From Botryotinia globosa (taxonomy: Eukaryota > Ascomycota > Leotiomycetes > Helotiales > Sclerotiniaceae): a stretch of DNA of 64,000 nt. The translations under genes were made by a program, and so were the position numbers. The DNA is taken from the NCBI GenBank assembly GCA_014898425.1, contig RCSZ01000008.1, positions 1,561,501 to 1,625,500 of the forward strand. The letters are read 5' to 3'. Of this stretch, positions 35,930-47,766 are shown in pieces; within the stretch, counting starts at the first letter, position 1; every line of letters starts with the position of its first letter. A model generated the notes under the pieces. It saw nothing but the letters and a program-made list of their open reading frames with translations. It searched no databases and had not been told where the DNA came from.

Positions 35930-36531
35930 TGAAACGGTGCTCCCTGCGAAGGCGCTGTGTTCGAACAAACATGAACTTACACAACATGAATTATGTAGTG
36001 ACACCCGACAGAAGCCTTACCTACCACTGAGCCTCGGATAGGAATATCCCAAGGGGAGATGCTTCACGACTTAAGGTCTGGCGCCTGATGGTATCCAAGA
36101 AAGCCTTGTGTTTAATCTCTCACAATACTGCAGTGGGACAAGGAGCAGTCATGACGCATTGATTTAAGCTCTGGTCATTCAGCATCATTGTGGGGAGGAG
36201 TTCAGCAATAAGGCATTCTTTTGCCCAATGGATGTGATCAGTGGCCCCTTGTGAACTAAACCGCCACCTAGAATTATGCACTCAAGGTTTCAAATTTCAC
36301 TCAAATCTTGGCGCTATAATCTACACATACTAATATCTATATATATCACTAGGTAGTTGACCTGTCATATACCTTGAACTTCCCACCTTTCTATTCATAT
36401 ATTTGCTTTTTAGGAAACACAAATTATAAAACCCATATTATACATCATTTAGACGGATAATTTGCAATTATTGGCATTCCCGAGGGCATCTCACCTATGC
36501 AATTTTGCTCCTATCCGGTTGCGCTTCAAAG

Positions 36532-37225
36532 ATGGCTACAATATCCGAAACATCTTTGCCTCAAATTGAAAACATACTTGAGGGCCATACAGTAGATATC
36601 AATATCGAGTGCCTTCACGATAGTCCGAATCAAACCCATTCTCTTTCTCCAGGAAGAAGAAGGGTTCTAGTCGCTATTATCCTTTTCGAATGCTTCCTCG
36701 CCCCAGTCAATATTTTGTCAGGAATGATGGCACCAGAGGACGAAGGATGGAGCCTAGTATTTGTCTGGTAAGTCCCGTCTTATGGAGTTCATAGAGTATC
36801 AGGGAATTGACTTGGGGACAGCGTCTTCCTCCTCTGGCTCCTCCTACTTCCTATCGGTCTTATTTTGAGTACTAGAATGAACCCCCTGGGAATCTTGGAC
36901 ATTACCAAGTAAGTCTAGCTTCCTCGTTGGCTGATTCATTTACTGACAGTCCCTTGGGAGCGCCCTCTGGCATCTGGCATGCTGTATACTCATGTTTTAC
37001 TTCTTCTCGTCGATTCTTCAGATATCTTCAACTCTTCTCCCTCAATGGATTCCGACAATTTTGGACTGTGGATTCGGACTTAGTCTCGGCGTACAGAACT
37101 TACCAACAGCTTACTTGTATGGCATGAGGGACTGGGCAATGAATATGGTTGGCAGCTTGTGCGGTGGTGATCAGCCAACTTTCCGACGTGAAACACATAT
37201 ACTACCAGTTCGATCTGAGTTGTAG
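36532..37225 (+). CDS. hypothetical small membrane protein
   Basis: No family recognised. Model: exon 1 36532-36767, exon 2 36822-36908, exon 3 36961-37225; 195 aa. Donors are GTAAGT twice. Hydrophobic segments are VLVAIILFECFLAPVNILSG, FLLWLLLLPIGLILST and, in exon 3, ALWHLACCILMFYFFSSI, so three or four TM helices. The exon 3 start is uncertain. The canonical acceptor GACAG at 36950 gives a different, less hydrophobic frame that stops at 37127; I prefer the GGAG acceptor at 36960 because it continues the membrane pattern. The open frame upstream of 36532 lacks ATG. With its divergent neighbour it forms a pair of membrane proteins about 0.6 kb apart. Confidence 0.45.
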
Positions 37226-38769
37226 TGAGAGCTCTGAAGCTACAAGATAGACTTTGCAGAACGTCTACTTCAAATCATTTCGAGCCGCGGATTTCGCGAC
37301 ATCCATGGATATGAAAAAAAAACTTCAAGGGAATGGGCAGCCCCAACTTTGAGTGGTTGAAATACATCACTCTCAGGTAAAATTCCAACAGATTATTCTC
37401 TTCGTCTGTTCATTGGGCATATTTTCACAGTCAAGAGGTATTCAAAATCTCAGGGATACCAGACGTCGATTCGAACTACATGCATGTGCTTCTGACAATC
37501 ACGAATTTCATTTACTCTAAACTGTAACTGCTTAGCGAGAAGGATTTTGAAGATCCACGATTTTGTATGCAATTTGTTCTCTCAGGCTCAATATTTATTT
37601 AGTAAATTATAACACATGCCATCTAATCATGGCTACCTAAATTACCTCATTGAGAAGCCTAAACATAGCCTTGTACATTATTACATGTGCATATTTGGTG
37701 CAACGGATGCAATGCAAGCGCCCGTGTGCTTCGCCTCAAAATACACCGAATGCAGCTCCCAGCCTGATCTCTAGCCTTTTCACACACATACTTCATCATG
37801 CTGCCGACCATGAAAGGTTGATTTTTGGTATCAGAACCAAAGAGTTGTTGGTCGATTCAAGGGTCCTAACATAGTAGAGGCTTTCATGCGTTGGTTTTTC
37901 ACGTTACATCCGCAAGTAATCATGATCGCTGCCACACTTTTCACGTTGCACAATTGAAAGCATGAGATATTTTATCTTATTTGAGACTATGAGGTACACA
38001 CAAATAATAAAAAGAAACGCTAAAACCCTATTGATTCTGAACCGCTATGCCTTGTCATATGTAATTTGATAGTTACAGGATGATTTGGCAGACGTCCTCC
38101 TGCACCATAAACCGCACAACAAAGGAGAAGTCTGAACAAAAATATCCAGAATTGATAAAATGAGCAAGGAAAGTAAAACATAAGGCACCTGTCGTCGAAT
38201 AGACAAAGATGTTATGTCCCAGAACGCTGAATCCATGAAGAAACAAGTAAATGACCAAGCTGGTGGTGTTGAGAGTCACACGCCGTGCTTGCCTTCAAAA
38301 GAACCTTTCTGAGAATACTGTCTGAATATCTTCCGCTGCTTGTAACGTTGTTTCGAGATTGCGAAATTGTTAGCCAGCACTCAACTCGCAAAGTGAGTGC
38401 CTGCTGCTTCCGAAAATCCAAATGGGCATAGACTGGAAGGAAATTTTGGAAGTTGGTGAGAGGAGGAGAGCGCTGCCATGATTGATTGATTGATTGGAGA
38501 TGGAACGTATTCCCCAGGTTGAGACGAAATTAACGAGGTAGTAGCACTTGGTTTGAAAGGGTTGAAAGTAACGTGGTGATTGAGATCGAAAAACGACTGG
38601 TGAACCGTTGAATGAGGTAGAGTGTGCCAAGGAGACCATCAGGTATGATTCAAGCTTTCGCAAATACTTCATTCAGCAAGAGAGAACCCGAAAAAGAGCT
38701 AAACTTTTCATTATTCAGAACTCCAGCATGTAGTAAGAGCTACTCCATGATATCTATCCAAAAACGGGC
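37226..38769. other. intergenic with possible membrane-protein remnant
   Basis: On the minus strand at about 38073-38279, a hydrophobic frame (SLVIYLFLHGFSVLGHNIFV then ALCFTFLAHFI) resembles a TM exon, but I could not join it to flanking exons. It may be a remnant of a gene like its left-hand neighbours. Otherwise nothing is seen. Confidence 0.3.
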
Positions 38770-39475
38770 TTAAAATCCTAACCTAACTACAAACATTTTA
38801 ACTCCCAAGGAAATCAACCATTCCTGGAAGTCGGGCATGTTAATAAGGTCAAGGACTACGATAGACGTAAATCTACCCAGGGCAGGTGCTGTTGATGGAA
38901 ATGGAATCATTCCAGGTGGTGGCAATACGAATGGTGTTGACACAGGTACTGTTAATGAAAATGGAATCATTCCAGGTGGTGGCAATGGGATTGGTGGTGC
39001 TCTTCGAGAAATAGTTGACATTCTTAGTGCAATATTCAATATAAGGGTATCATTGTCCGGGTTGAAGTAGATAGGCTGTGGAGATCCTGGTCGCAATGCA
39101 TTGTAAACTTTCAAAGCCTCTTCACGGGCCAGATGACTGACTCCAAGAAGCGCAGGTGCGTATCCTCGATGGTTTCCTTGTGGTGTCATCTCGATGATAC
39201 GAGGAACCTCTCGGGCGGCGATGTTCAAGATCTTTGCTTTCAATTCGGCTGGCAAATCTCTGAAAAGTACAAAAGAGTCGAACTGTGCTGCAATCGCGAC
39301 TTGTGTTGTAAATGTGCCTGTTTGGGTTCCTTGGCTGGTTTGTTGGATAGTGGGTGTGCCAGCAGCCCGGTGGACATCTGATCCCTACATTAAAAAGTTA
39401 GCACGCTGTTCGCATACGAGTAATCTTCATTCATAATGAAATAGAACCTACAGAGTCTTGACGGGTGGTATCCAT
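38770..39475 (-). CDS. 2EXR-family protein (copy 1, intact)
   Basis: 2EXR proteins (Pfam PF20150) are abundant in filamentous ascomycetes and have no known function. Model: exon 1 39475-39452 (MDTTRQDS), intron GTAGGT..ATGTAG, exon 2 39384-38770; 212 aa. The core reads FVLFRDLPAELKAKILNIAA, then PRIIEM, PALLGVSHLAREEALKVYNA and IYFNPDNDTLIL, the standard order of the family. The invariant Trp after LPAEL..I is replaced by Leu. A Pro-rich insert contains a 60-bp (20-residue) tandem duplication beginning PPPGMIPF. It is the leftmost copy of the cluster and lacks the C-terminal motif seen in most others. Confidence 0.8.
38883..39000. repeat. 60-bp tandem duplication inside 2EXR copy 1
   Basis: Two copies starting CAGGTGCTGTT (38883) and CAGGTACTGTT (38943), both containing TGGAATCATTCCAGGTGGTG. 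They encode PPPGMIPF twice on the minus strand. The frame is preserved. Confidence 0.85.
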
Positions 39476-42400
39476 GACGGCTTATTCTTCTTAACTAGTG
39501 GCCTCTGAAGAATATATCTGGACGGCACAGTTGATCTGATACAGTGAGACGTGAGAGATGTTGCTAAGATGGAAGGCAGAGAAAGACTTGCTCGCATGTA
39601 TTTGATGTTTGTTGGAATGGATAGCTTATTGCGTGTTGTGAAAAGCGGTCGGCGTGAGAAATTGTTCTGCTGGACTAAAGTATTGACAGTGTGCCAGGGC
39701 TGAGCGAAATCAAGTCAGATTGCGCTAGTACCCATTCGTCTATCAGTGAAAAGATTAGATTTCTTGATTGAATATCTAATTTTTATATCTGATTTGGATT
39801 TAATGATTTAATGCTGTTTGGAGTAGTTCAGTTTGGATATGTTTCTTACCCCTTTTCGAAGCGAGAAATTTGATTAAAAGACAAATCACAGTCTTATCAA
39901 CTTAAAGAGTCAAGAGTTGTTACATAATGAAACAACTTAAATTTACAATCCCTATTTGAAGGCACTCATTATAAAATACTTCTCTTTGTACGATATAATT
40001 GACTTGATTGGAAAATACCACCGTGATTACTTTTGTTGTCAGCATCTTTTGTCGATTAAACTTACTAGAAGAGTCCTAGATGCACTCGAATCTTATAAAG
40101 CAGGTTCTATTCCCAAAGAATCACTTGGTTTTTGACTTTCCAAGGCTTGAGGGCATTCTCGCAAGCTATGGGCCTGAATATTGAAAGGCATGATAAGCGC
40201 TCTTGTAGAATGTTCACGGACACTCACTAACAATTCAATTTACAGAACCACTGTGGTCTCCATGGAATATCCACGAGAACAAGAGCGGAACTAAGACTGC
40301 GAATACACCAGGATTCATGAACAAAAGTAGCAAAGGGCTATCGTATCATTTATTGTGTGACGAACCATATCGACTCACATGGCTACAACACATAAGAGGG
40401 TATACAAGCCTCACCACATCGAAGTTACCGGATTCTAGAAAGTTGTGTATAGATACCACAGCTTCGCAGAAACCTCAGATCTAGATGCGGGAAACTTTCA
40501 AAGATGTACATATATAACCTGGACGCTTGTTTCAAACAGAAGGAGAATTGCGAATACACTAGGTGGGAGCCTACAATCGCGAACTAGGTGTATCGCGTGC
40601 TATACTAAACTATAACACCTGAAATACTTGAATATCCTGCAGGGCACTTGGTTGCTATTCTTAATGCTAGAGGGCACACCAATGTCATCCTCTAAAGCCG
40701 TGGGTAATCATATCAAGCGCAAGTGTTACCTACCCGCCAAGGACACCGACGAGCAACGGCCTTATGTATTCAAAATGAAGAAGCTGCGCCAAGATCACTA
40801 GTCCTACAAGTGAAGCAGTCAATCTCAAGGGGCCCAGCGGATGCAGATGAGAGAATATTTCGGGAGAACTAAAGGTCGATTATAATCAGAGCTCTGGAAA
40901 GAAGGATCGCAGACAAAATAGATTCTGCAAAGAACCTCAAGAATTCGAAGGGAATGCAGGCTCTGGACAGCCTGATGCTCCCGCATGAATGTTGTCAGTC
41001 ATCGATGAAAACGACTATCTCTTCTCACAAGAGAAATACTGCGCTAACTCAAGGCTTCTCCTATACAGACGATCAGTCGCTATAAATTGTCACTGGCTCT
41101 TAAGAAAATATGCCCTAGGAATCATTCCATCGACGTTTACTGCGAGAATGTCTTCGCAAAATCATTCGAACCCGATCCGCGCATCCTGAGTCCGGTATAC
41201 TATTCATGCCCGCACCAATCCATCTCCATTGTTCTACATCGAGTTACAAAATCTGCCGTCGATTCTGTCCATCGCGAAAGGAGTTAACTATCAGCTTTAT
41301 CGCCATCACTCTTTTGTCCTTGGAATAATGAATACTTACTAACATCACGTCAGTATGTATTTGAGCAGACTCCTCATAAACGACCCGTCTAGACTATCAT
41401 AGAATGACAAATGAATACCGAACGGAGAATTCTCTCTACAGAGCTCCGAACACTAGCGCAGATGCATCGATGACTCTGTGGCCGATAACACTATAGCTTG
41501 TCAATCGTATACTATGCATTGTCCAGATATCTACCTCCAAGCCTCCCCGCGGCGGTTCAAGCCTAGATTCTCGGGGATATTCAACAGGAGCCGACTGATA
41601 ACCCTACTGTTTACAGAAACGACCATTTCGACGCCGTATATTCGTCGCAATTTTCGGTCCTTGAAACTCAAAATCTTGGAGAGTGTTACAACAACTAGAG
41701 AGTTCCGCGTTGAGTGAAACTAGATTGCTGCGAATGTTGAAGATACTTCATCTGTCGCTCATGGTATGTTGGCAAAATGAAGGATATCCAAATCAACACA
41801 CACAGTCTCTTCAGCATCATGAATAAAGCATGAAGATTCTATAACGCCCTCACAGTGATTTACTGTTCTAGATACGGATCTGTTCATGTCGTCTGCAGAA
41901 GATCCACTGCAAATTTCTTGTAGTTTCCACGGACTCAATTCAATGATACGGAAGTACAACATGGACGAGAAGCTCCTCTACCGATACAGTGCAGCGAATT
42001 CCCCAGAGATTCTGGCTAATCTTTGGTAAAGAGATAGAATACTACGGCGGAAAGTTGTATCACGCAGGAAATTCTTTAGAAAAGAGCAACATTCTATTCT
42101 TGGCTGCTGATACTATGAAAATTACTTGGCCATGTAGGATCATTGAGAAGTCTTGCATCACCAACTTCCCAAGAAAATGAAAAACTACCTAGAGCTAGAT
42201 TGTAGCAACATTTGGGGGTGAAAAGTGGCTACGATAGATCCGAGTCATGATGTGTATGGCTATAGCTTCACCTTAAAAGATATTCAACTAACAGCCATAG
42301 AAGTGCTCTACATCCCCGAGTCATCTAGTATAACCCGGGCATTGCCTCTTCCATTACCTCGACCGAGAATCCACAGAGGTACTCAGAACATCCTCAAGTA

Positions 42401-42923
42401 CTTTCCTTTCTCTTTCTCTTTGTCCAATTTCTTGACTCCAACTATCTTCTGAGGTATCAAGTACCAGCATACATTCCTTTACAGGAGTTCCGGAGCCAAT
42501 CCTATTTTCAAGGAAGGATGCAATAGCCGTTGGACCTTGAACAGTGCTACCCCCAAAAGCACTCAAATCGAAAGAGTTTGTCCACTTTAGCACGAGAAAG
42601 ATATTCGATCACAGTTAATAAGCAATTTAGCCCATGAAACATTTATTTATGTCGAAAACCTATGAATTTGCATTATCTAACACTCAACCAGCTTTTGGCA
42701 CGTGACTAATTATGAACTACGATAGATAACATCGAAGTCTAGCCCAGATAGACTCGATAAAACCCTCCAGCTTCGAAAACTACCTAGAGAAATATCACAC
42801 AAGCGTGAAGAATGCGTTCTTGATAATAGCTTCAATTACCATGAGTTCTGTGTTGGTGTTCGAACTCTTCACAAAGTGGCCGAGAGTAATACCACGCCCA
42901 AATTGGGTACGCTGCCAGAGCAA
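39476..42923. other. 3.4-kb stretch without recognisable gene
   Basis: Many short open frames (60-80 codons) with reasonable composition, for example 41478-41717 and 41989-42180 on the plus strand. None shows a domain or can be spliced into a longer product by eye. A decayed gene is possible. No tandem repeats or terminal repeats seen. Confidence 0.4.
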
Positions 42924-43755
42924 TCACATATACGGTTGTCCCCTCAGATGAGCAGCTGAAAGTTCATCCAAAGTCATGTATTCAATTTTTGGCATTCGCG
43001 GTGATGGTAATAGATGCTTTGAATTATCGGGCAGTGATTTGTGCTCATCCGGAGAGGCTAATAAAGCAATAGGTAATGTTTGTTCCCAATGCGCATGGTC
43101 CCTGAGACCCCTCTGCAACCTCCTCTAATCTCGGGGTTTGAGTAGGCCACGTTCCTTCCGTGAATTTTCGCAAAATTGACTGTTCAGAAAAAGAGAAGAT
43201 AACGTTTTCGAGATCTTCGAAAATCAAGATGAGCTTCCATATCTTCCGGGTTGAATCTTGCACGGGCTCTGGCCGAATAACGGTACTGGAGCGGAAGGGG
43301 AATTTTGGCCTGGCAGGATGAGCAGCGATAGAAAATGGATTTGACCCAAAAATTGCGGTAAAACTTATATGGCGTGCCCATATCTGTATATCCTTTCCTG
43401 TGATGCATATCATGGAAACTGGGACAGTCGAGTGAGGGGCGGAATGGCATTGGGCTGATAATTGGAACATATAATATGCCATAAGTTTTCAATGCCACGT
43501 TTTGGAATTCTTGAGAAACGTGTAGTATTGAGAGTCATCGAAAGATTTGGAGTTGTGATCGATTGGTAATCGGCCCATTTTGCACTTTCTAAACAATCTT
43601 CTGGGAGTTCTGGTTGATTCTGAAATGGAAATATCAATTCCGGCAAAGCAGGTGTTGCAGCTGCCACTGCTAGCTCGCATATGGCAATACGAAATTCGGG
43701 TCCAAGGCTGGCAAATAATGCAAATGCTTCGCTGTGATCGTTGCCGATGCGGATT
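42924..43755 (-). pseudogene. 2EXR copy 2, frameshifted
   Basis: The N-terminal motif FALFASLGPEFRIAICELAV (near 43720) has the conserved Trp changed to Cys. It continues in frame to MTLNTTRF, then the homology QNVALKTYGILYVPIISPMP appears in a different frame (shift near 43527). A further shift moves to a frame carrying IWKLILIFEDLENVIFSF, and the end PKIEYMTLDEL is in yet another frame, finishing at 42924. No GT..AG pair explains these changes. Boundaries are approximate because the start cannot be fixed. Confidence 0.6.
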
Positions 43756-43966
43756 GGATCAATTGCTCTCGATTTTCCGGTAGTCTCAAGTTTTTCTACT
43801 TATTCGTATGATACTATCCAATCATGGATTACATGTTGAAAATATGATTTTAAGAGACCTTGAATGTCTCCGAGCACCCATCACTCTGAAGCCTCCCACC
43901 ATCTACGAATCCTCTCATCTTCCTCTCTCGTCTCTAATGCTCCATGTGAATTCGAGAACTCCGCGC

Positions 43967-44653
43967 TCATATATCTTCAGGGGGAGCTACAACTTCCTGC
44001 ATTGTGTAAATAAGTTTAGGAAGGGCTCTCGGATCGAGGATGTTGTGGGTCCGCATCCTTTCTTCATAGCCCCTTAGTTTTTCATGTATATTAGCCTTGT
44101 AATCCTCAAATTTGTCTTTCGGAAGCTCGAAGACAACCTCTTCCAATTCAGGGAGCCTCTTAATTATATGAATAATGATACGGGCAGAGAACCGCCGCAT
44201 GTCTTCGTCAGTCAAGCTCATACCAAGTTTTCTAAACCTAGATAATTGCAAAACTTCCTCACTCATTTGGCCCTTGCGTCTTTCCAGGCGATTTAGATAA
44301 GAGACTTTCCTGGCGTAACTCCAAAGACGGGAAAAAGACTCGAACCAAAGCTGATCTCTTGAGTAATTCACGTATATTGGTTTTGCGAGGGAACAGCTAA
44401 ATATAGTGTATCCTTTTTCGCGAATAAAATAATCTCGGGATTCAGCGCATATTCCTAGAATAGACGGATTCGGAATGGTGAGGGACCCGGAATCAGAACT
44501 GACTTTTGCCACCCAGTATCTATTATCCGGAAGAGACAAGAAGGATTTTTGCATGTATATTCGTCGAGGCGGTGGGACTAGGGCTTCCCAGATTGCAAGT
44601 CGCATCTCTGGTATTTGCATAAAGCTCGTAGACTTTCCTTCCAATTCAGACAT
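43967..44653 (-). CDS. 2EXR-family protein (copy 3, intact)
   Basis: A single exon of 228 aa from the ATG at 44653. The order of motifs fits 2EXR: FMQIPEMRLAIWEALVPPPR, then PSILGICAESRDYFI and PIYVNYSRDQLWF. The first motif is short, starting only 11 residues from Met, and lacks the usual F-x-x-F-P. The C-terminus carries ALPKLIYTMQEV, the motif shared by most copies here. The middle is helical and rich in Arg and Glu (LNRLERRKGQMSEEVLQL). Function unknown. Confidence 0.8.
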   Translation of the reverse strand: MSELEGKSTSFMQIPEMRLAIWEALVPPPRRIYMQKSFLSLPDNRYWVAKVSSDSGSLTIPNPSILGICAESRDYFIREKGYTIFSCSLAKPIYVNYSRDQLWFESFSRLWSYARKVSYLNRLERRKGQMSEEVLQLSRFRKLGMSLTDEDMRRFSARIIIHIIKRLPELEEVVFELPKDKFEDYKANIHEKLRGYEERMRTHNILDPRALPKLIYTMQEVVAPPEDI

Positions 44654-45220
44654 GATTTCTTAAGTTTTCAAGCTCTCGGAGTTGTTGCAAGGTTATGGTG
44701 GACTGGCGGTTTATGTACTTCTCGTTGTGATTGATTTCCTTGGACGTAATGCTCCCAAGAGATGAAAGTGTAATTTTGAAAGTTGACTTGATATGGGCTG
44801 GATGCACTTGATGGTAATAACCATTTCTTGCTTGAGACCACGACTGAACAATAGCGGCTTAGGTAGCAATAGGTACTTGCAGGGGAGAGGGGTTTCTTCC
44901 GGCTTAGTCAGCAAATCTAGACAATCCATGACCAGGACTAAAGCGTAAATGCCTTTTGATATTGGAAACAATATAAACCCCTGAGAAAGTTCGGTGATTT
45001 GGAGAGATGAAACTTACCATAAGATTGATAGCAACTGCTGCGGACTACATACAACAATCTTGCAGCTCGAAAGGGCAAAGCCATGGAGATTTTGTCAGCG
45101 TGGATCACCATCACCCTCTGGCTGTAATTTTTCTACAGCCATTATCCGGAAGCAGCCACTGCTCATTCTGGGGTTCAAAAGTGCTCAAAGTCTTGACTCA
45201 AGTAGAAGTATAAGCACTAT
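44654..45220. other. intergenic within 2EXR cluster
   Basis: About 570 bp with no recognisable feature. It should contain the promoter of copy 3 (44653 leftwards) and the 3' flank of copy 4. Confidence 0.4.
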
Positions 45221-46002
45221 TCATCTGTCCGTGTGACCCAAACCATACCAACCAAACGTCGATTCGAAAGTTTCCATTGTCATACAGGTTACCCTGGGCA
45301 TATAAACACCCATAGGGGGTGGATATACATCAGGGCTTTCGTCAACGAGCTTTTTCAAGTCTTCGTCAATGCGCAAGAATTCCACCTCACGTTCTTGAAG
45401 AGACTGTCGTACCACCAACAATATGACTCCCTTCAGCGTTCCAGCCTCTTTGATTACTGGAAGAAGTTCCACCAAAATGTCGTGGAAACTCCAACTTATT
45501 GGCATCTGCACTTCAAAGTTAACCACCACCCTTTCGACTCTTGGAAAAGTCTCATTTGCCACCGGGGTCGACGCAGTATAGTTAGTAACAATCCATTTTG
45601 TTGCTACAGGATACTCCCGCAAGTGAGCAAACTGCTGAAAAACGAGGACGTCGCTAGAAGGGCGAAATAAGATTGGATTCTTGATCTTATAGTCGAGTTT
45701 GAAACAACCTGGTGAGGGATGTAGAGCGCGAGGAGTGAAGTTGACCAGGTTTGTGAATTACTGTGATTTCTGAATTGATATGACCTCGAAGTTAACGATC
45801 CAGGGCCTCCGATTACTTCTCTCTCTGGGCTTTTATTCGCAAGTACTTCGAATGTGAGATCTTACTTCTTGGTTTCGATGAGCTGTGGAGGGTATTTTTC
45901 GTTTGTCCCGGTGCTCTTGAGGCTCCAGAATTTCGGGTCCAGCTCTGCTTTTATTTCGACGGGATCCAGGCGTTCATTCTGACCTACGATTGGGGTCGCC
46001 AT
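45221..46002 (-). pseudogene. 2EXR copy 4, one in-frame stop
   Basis: An ATG at 46002 opens MATPIVGQNERLDPVE. A 41-bp intron (GTAAGA at 45865 to CCCAG at 45825) joins in frame to RRPWIVNFEVISIQKSQ, followed directly by TAA (45760-45758). After it, in the same frame, come FTNLVNFTPRALHPS, NPILFRPSSDVLVFQQF and on to FGWYGLGHTDR. The C-terminal motif PRVTCMTMETF is kept. The stop is explained by a CAA to TAA change. The N-terminal Trp motif is not clear (perhaps KYPPQL). The 134 codons beginning MREYPVATKW could still be expressed, but this is unlikely. The alternative that the stop marks an intron has no good splice pair. Confidence 0.6.
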
Positions 46003-46420
46003 TTGTAGAATATTGTTGGATGTTCGAGAGTCTTAGGGATAGTGTGTCTAAGAGAAGATTGAGGTCTTTTATTTATGCGTAGCTTCACTGTAAGATGATA
46101 TTTGCCAGGTGAGATGAGGTTGGAGTCACAAATCACGCCATGTGGCTCACAAGTTTTTCACTGGGCCTAATGGTTCTATTACTTGATGCAAAGAATTCAC
46201 TTAAATAAAAAAGATGATATCATACCATGATCTTGGAGCCTGTGTAATTGCTATGTACTGTTGATCCTCCACCTCGCCATGATGATATCAGACACAGATG
46301 TTATAAGAAAATCCCAGAATTCTAAGCTACATTAGATCTTTCCAGTACATTTATAAAGTCCTCATATTATGCCATATCTGCGGCATACTCTCCTCAACTC
46401 CCAAGGGAACTGCATCGTCG
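46003..46420. other. spacer within 2EXR cluster
   Basis: About 420 bp, no feature recognised beyond the likely promoter of copy 4. Confidence 0.4.
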
Positions 46421-46660
46421 TCAGACACACAATTTCTGGCGGTCGGGGTTTCCACAAAATCCGATTTTTATTTTGAATTGTTTCTCGCCGGTCTGAGCAG
46501 TGGGATCGGCACTAATTTCGATTAAACGGGGACCTGAGCTTATTGGAACTTGAGACCATATAATGTCATCGAGCTCACGAGGAAGAATTGCGAAGCTTCT
46601 AGTGCTGCCAGTGTTGGAGGGACTTGATGATTCGGATTGTGTTTGTTGTGCAGAAGACAT
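46421..46660 (-). pseudogene. 2EXR copy 5, N-terminal fragment
   Basis: 79 codons from the ATG at 46660. A Ser/Gln-rich start is followed by FAILPRELDDIIWSQVPISS and PRLIEISADPTAQT, the proper first motif with its Trp. The frame ends at 46421, and no later 2EXR block (IYFNP) is found downstream in any frame before 46002. It may be a truncated copy or a short protein. Confidence 0.5.
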
Positions 46661-47028
46661 GATAGAGGATTGTTGTTATTCTGAATTTTCGGGAATGTTT
46701 TGGAATGAGGAACAATAGATTCAGAGTTACTTTGATTATCAGATAGAGAAATTTGAAGAAATTGGTATGGCAAGAATGCAAGAGGCTGTAATATTGAAGT
46801 GACACAAGATTCTATTGCTGTGGTACTATGAATCAATTCTAAAACAATGAAATTACATATATGATAAATGTTTGGTACAATGATAGATTTCAGTAGTACA
46901 GCTTCGCCCATCAAACTTAACCCATTCCTCACATACCGTTTTTACCTGAAACACAAAATATCTTCTCATGAGTCCCTTCACAGTCCTACCCCTGCTCCTC
47001 GCACAGTAGCTATCCTGACCATAGACTC

Positions 47029-47766
47029 TCAACATTGAAATGCCTTGAGAAAATCTGGATCGTACTTGGAGCAAACGAAAACGATCTCAGGAATACTATA
47101 GGGCTCTCCATCCCGAAGAGGACCAAAATACTTCTTTTTTCCTTGCATTCCTTGCATTCCTCTCTCAAATCGTGCGCGGAAGGTTGCCTCGAAATATTGA
47201 TTCATGACGAAAGATGGCTGTACGAATATGGTTTCCAAGGTAGCAAACAACAGGGTGGCACAACACAGCAAAACTGCATCGCATATGACGCTTGGATGCG
47301 TCAAGACGTTAAAATCGTTGGGCGCCATCTTAACGGCAATGCGCTTCATGTTAGCAGCTCGCACTCTATCGGTATTCCAAACATCGCCAGTTGAATAGTA
47401 GGTGATCTCTGCAAGTGTCAAGCTCGTGAATTTGAGAACACCCCTGTTACCATTGAAGTGAATTGGATGGCGCATGTCTTTGCGGAAGCACAGTTTGTAA
47501 TCTTTTAATGTAAGGGTGCGCAACTCGGAAGACACTTCTAGGGCCTCAATCTTATCGTAGGTCGCATGAAAGTCATTGGCAATGGTTTCTTTGCCCAAGT
47601 CTTGATTCGTCTTATACGCCCAGAGTACTGTTATGACCCGATTGTTGCTCAATGATACCTGTCAGATCGCTTGACTTATCTCCGGCGGGAGATTATGAAT
47701 TGTCAAAGAGCCTCCTTCTTTATGAGTAGTCTGCTTCGAAGATAAAGGCGGGGCCTGTGAGTCCAT
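47029..47766 (-). pseudogene. 2EXR copy 6, single nonsense codon
   Basis: One frame of 246 codons (MDSQAPPLSSKQTTHKEGGS, LTIHNLPPEISQAI) is interrupted only at codon 35 by TGA (47664-47662), exactly where the family has Trp (TGG). Downstream in the same frame come SLSNNRVITVLWAY, LEVSSELRTLTLKDYKLCF and HPIHFNGNRGVLKF, and the end is IPEIVFVCSKYDPDFLKAFQ. No phase-compatible intron removes the stop. One base change separates it from an open gene, so it could be a recent loss, a strain polymorphism or a sequencing error. Confidence 0.7.

Noticed and set aside
39476..42923. Possible decayed gene between 2EXR copies 1 and 2
   Set aside because: Several short frames but no motif that I could name; a translated search is needed before calling it a pseudogene.
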